DNA from: Mantis religiosa
Taxonomy: Eukaryota; Arthropoda; Insecta; Mantodea; Mantidae
Reading direction: 5' to 3'
DNA: 64,000 nt
Assembly: GCA_030765055.1 (NCBI GenBank)
Contig: CM060947.1
Coordinates: 226,234,349 to 226,298,348, forward strand
The position numbers and the translations under genes are program-made. Positions within the stretch are counted from its first letter, which is position 1, and the number at the start of each line of letters is the position of its first letter. This document shows positions 62,578 through 64,000 of the stretch, one piece after another. The notes beneath the pieces are model-generated. The model saw only the letters and a list, made by a program, of their open reading frames with translations. It was not told the DNA's origin and did not search any database.

Positions 62578-62999
62578 AATTCAATCACTACCAAAGAAAA
62601 ACCAGGAATCTATGAGATCAAATGTGAAACTTGCCCTAAAATTTATATAGGAAAAACAAAAATAAATATTAACATCAGAACTAAAGAACATCTAAGAAAC
62701 ATTACTGTGAAACAGTGAAACAGAAAAATCAGCAGTGGCTTTTCATTTTTTGAATACTAGACATGACATCAATTTGGAAATATCTCTAATAAAATACGTT
62801 AATCACCCCATAGACCTTTCCGTATGGGAAAAAATCTTCATTAACAAAAATCGTCATAGAGTCATGCATTTTGAAACTCCACCACCGGACATCTTTGACA
62901 AGTACATCACGCCATCTATTGACAATACGGAGAAAGAAGAAACCACTACAACTTACACTAATCGAGTATCAGCTGAGGATAGGAGCAAGAGCTCTTGAA
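62578..62999 (+). pseudogene. GIY-YIG endonuclease C-terminal part, right arm
   Basis: + strand copy of the same ORF: PGIYEIKCETCPKIYIGKTK, then after a shift at the 8-bp insertion near 62715, AFHFLNTRHDINLEISLIKY followed by VNHPIDLSVWEKIFINKNRH, ending VSAEDRSKSS stop at 62998. It differs from the left arm by a few substitutions (E for T, H for N, Y for C), so the two arms have begun to diverge. Confidence 0.8.
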
Positions 63000-63006
63000 A
63001 CATGTC
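62973..63006 (+). ncRNA. Hammerhead-ribozyme-like core, right arm
   Basis: CTGAGGA (62973..62979), T, AGGAGC-AAGA-GCTCTT (6-bp stem II with one G-U pair), GAAAC (62997..63001), AT, GTC (63004..63006). Stem I can form between CAG before and CTG after. The ACATGT palindrome at stem III suits a dimeric ribozyme, as described for Penelope-like hammerheads. Confidence 0.6.
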
Positions 63007-63207
63007 CTGTGAATAAACAGTGTGAGTGAAGCAATGTGTCAATATATTCTCGATTCACTTTTGTACTAGAGTAAAATTAGTTGTAATCATTTGTGTGCTC
63101 CAATCCTCATACCTATCTAACAGTAATATATATTATATGTACAACCAAGTGTGTTACGTAGTTATTCTATTCTCTTCCAATTGTAATTACTTTCTGTTTT
63201 GTACTAG

Positions 63208-63349
63208 GTGGATTTGGCTATTTTGAGGTGACGCACGACATCACAAAGTACACCAGAGCTAAACTATTTGAAAAAGTTGGGGAGAAGACGCCCATAGCAA
63301 TTCGCTTTTCTGGTGGTGTTGGAGAAAAAGGAACCGCCGATACGACGAG
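63208..63349 (+). CDS. Secreted catalase-like protein, exon 3 (gene continues past window)
   Basis: Acceptor tttgtactag, donor ACGAG|gtaagt. Joined in phase 1 to exon 2, it gives ERTLHAKGTGGFGYFEVTHD across the junction. It then reads ITKYTRAKLFEKVGEKTPIA and IRFSGGVGEKGTADTTR (last codon split, phase 2). GYFEVTHD and IRFS are conserved catalase blocks, with Arg of RFS expected at the heme. The usual RFSTVAGESGSAD is RFSGGVGEKGTAD here. The Asn-containing block and the heme Tyr lie beyond 64000, so the protein is only partly seen. Confidence 0.93.
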
Positions 63350-63410
63350 GTAAGTTGTAGCAGAAGCTGTGCCTGATAATTGAGATCTATATTATAACGA
63401 AACAAAAAAA

Positions 63411-63411
<1 letters not shown>

Positions 63412-63474
<63 letters not shown>

Positions 63475-63477
63475 TAG
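63412..63477. repeat. Compound (TG)n(GA)n microsatellite
   Basis: A (TG)7 run passes into a (GA)n run with small interruptions at the right (gggagatag). It lies in intron 3 of the catalase-like gene. Confidence 0.96.
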
Positions 63478-63679
63478 AGTCTACACAAGCTAAGTTGATG
63501 CTATTTGAGCTATTTCAGCTTATACCAGAGTACTGACCTCGTTAGTTTGTTTAACGATGTTCCACTCTAAAAGACTAGTTAAAGAAAATCTCGGAAATAC
63601 TTCGACTGAACTTCTCTTTGTTACACTCCTCACAAATGCTTCACACTCAACTTCAATATTTTAGTTTGCTTCGGTAAGT

Positions 63680-64000
63680 AGTGCATGAGGGGATTAGGTT
63701 AGGACAAGGAAGATCAATAAACGCTCTTCTATTTTCAGATGATATAGTTTTAATCTTTTACAAGGAAGATAGACTACAGAAAGGAATATATCATCCAAAC
63801 CAAATTTGTAAAAGATATGATATGACAATATCAAAGACAAAAACAAAAGTAATGGCATTCCAGGGAATATACCTAATAAGGGCCAAAATTGTAATAGAGG
63901 AAACTATAATAGAACAAGTATCGCACTTTCAATACCTTGGCTGTGATATAACATATGAATAGGAAAATCAAGATATAAGGAATATAATACAAAAATTCCA
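63680..64000 (+). pseudogene. LINE RT fragment in intron 3
   Basis: RSINALLFSDDIVLIFYKED (YADD changed to FSDD), LQKGIYHPNQICKRYDMTIS followed by KTKTKVMAFQG, and IIEQVSHFQYLGCDITYE before a stop at 63960. A further IRNIIQKF in another frame runs to the window end. Same family as 61084..61869. Changed catalytic box and frameshift: dead. Confidence 0.75.

Larger units (their letters stand above)
62076..63068. mobile_element. Penelope-like palindrome: two 3' ends head to head
   Basis: Left arm 62076..62558 and right arm 62578..63068 are near-identical inverted copies (the right arm has 8 extra bp, tgtgaaac) around a 19-nt loop. Each arm encodes the last part of a GIY-YIG endonuclease domain and ends with a hammerhead-like core. 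No RT domain is present, so both are 5'-truncated. Head-to-head copies are a known arrangement of Penelope-like elements. Such a perfect palindrome suggests recent formation. Confidence 0.85.
57850..63207 (+). other. Intron 2 of the catalase-like gene
   Basis: Begins gttagt and ends tttgtactag. It holds a Jockey-like LINE with an embedded SINE, two family D SINE heads, a truncated family A SINE, an unassigned minus-strand ORF, a LINE reverse transcriptase and the Penelope-like palindrome. Confidence 0.75.

Overview
This window looks like repeat-rich genomic DNA from a large-genome arthropod, most likely a hemimetabolous insect such as a cockroach (inference). The support is eukaryotic splice sites, AT-rich non-coding DNA, tRNA-derived SINEs, at least six mariner relics, non-LTR retrotransposon fragments, Penelope-like elements and very long pure microsatellites. 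There is no operon-like gene packing, and most long open frames are microsatellite translations or TE debris.

Only one host gene is visible. It is the 5' part of a heme catalase-like gene on the + strand, with three exons at 50108..50215, 57681..57849 and 63208..63349. The exons join in frame (intron phases 0, 1 and 2). They encode a signal peptide, the catalase active-site His block (HAKG) and the IRFS block. The gene continues beyond position 64000. Introns 1 (7.5 kb) and 2 (5.4 kb) are filled with transposons, and intron 1 carries a 508-bp (GAA)n tract on the sense strand.

Layout: 1-7.5 kb holds a SINE, an (AAT)110 tract, a possible hAT relic, an R1-like LINE 3' end, and several kb of unassigned DNA. 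7.5-14 kb holds a SINE, a mariner interrupted by a second SINE family, an uncharacterised insect transposon ORF, and a mariner whose 3' TIR is split by a LINE. 14-20 kb holds an inverted pair of a ~340-bp repeat around (AAT)n and a third mariner. 20-21 kb holds a palindromic foldback element with hammerhead-like cores. 22-29 kb holds a SINE, a LINE 3' end and a 16-bp minisatellite. 29.7-30.9 kb is a pyrimidine tract enclosing (TTTA)n. 32-37 kb is a nest of LINE fragments, a SINE split by a LINE, and a mariner with a GC-rich insert. 38-43 kb holds (ATT)n, two SINEs, the third ~340-bp repeat copy and a 154-bp tandem repeat. 44.9-49 kb holds two minus-strand mariners and a Penelope-type 3' end. 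50-64 kb is the catalase-like gene with its TE-filled introns, including a Penelope-like palindrome with GIY-YIG coding arms and hammerhead-like cores.

The most interesting system is the set of five hammerhead-ribozyme-like cores (34-35 nt each) at three Penelope-like loci, four of them inside near-perfect palindromes. TE family names rest on motif recognition, without database searches.
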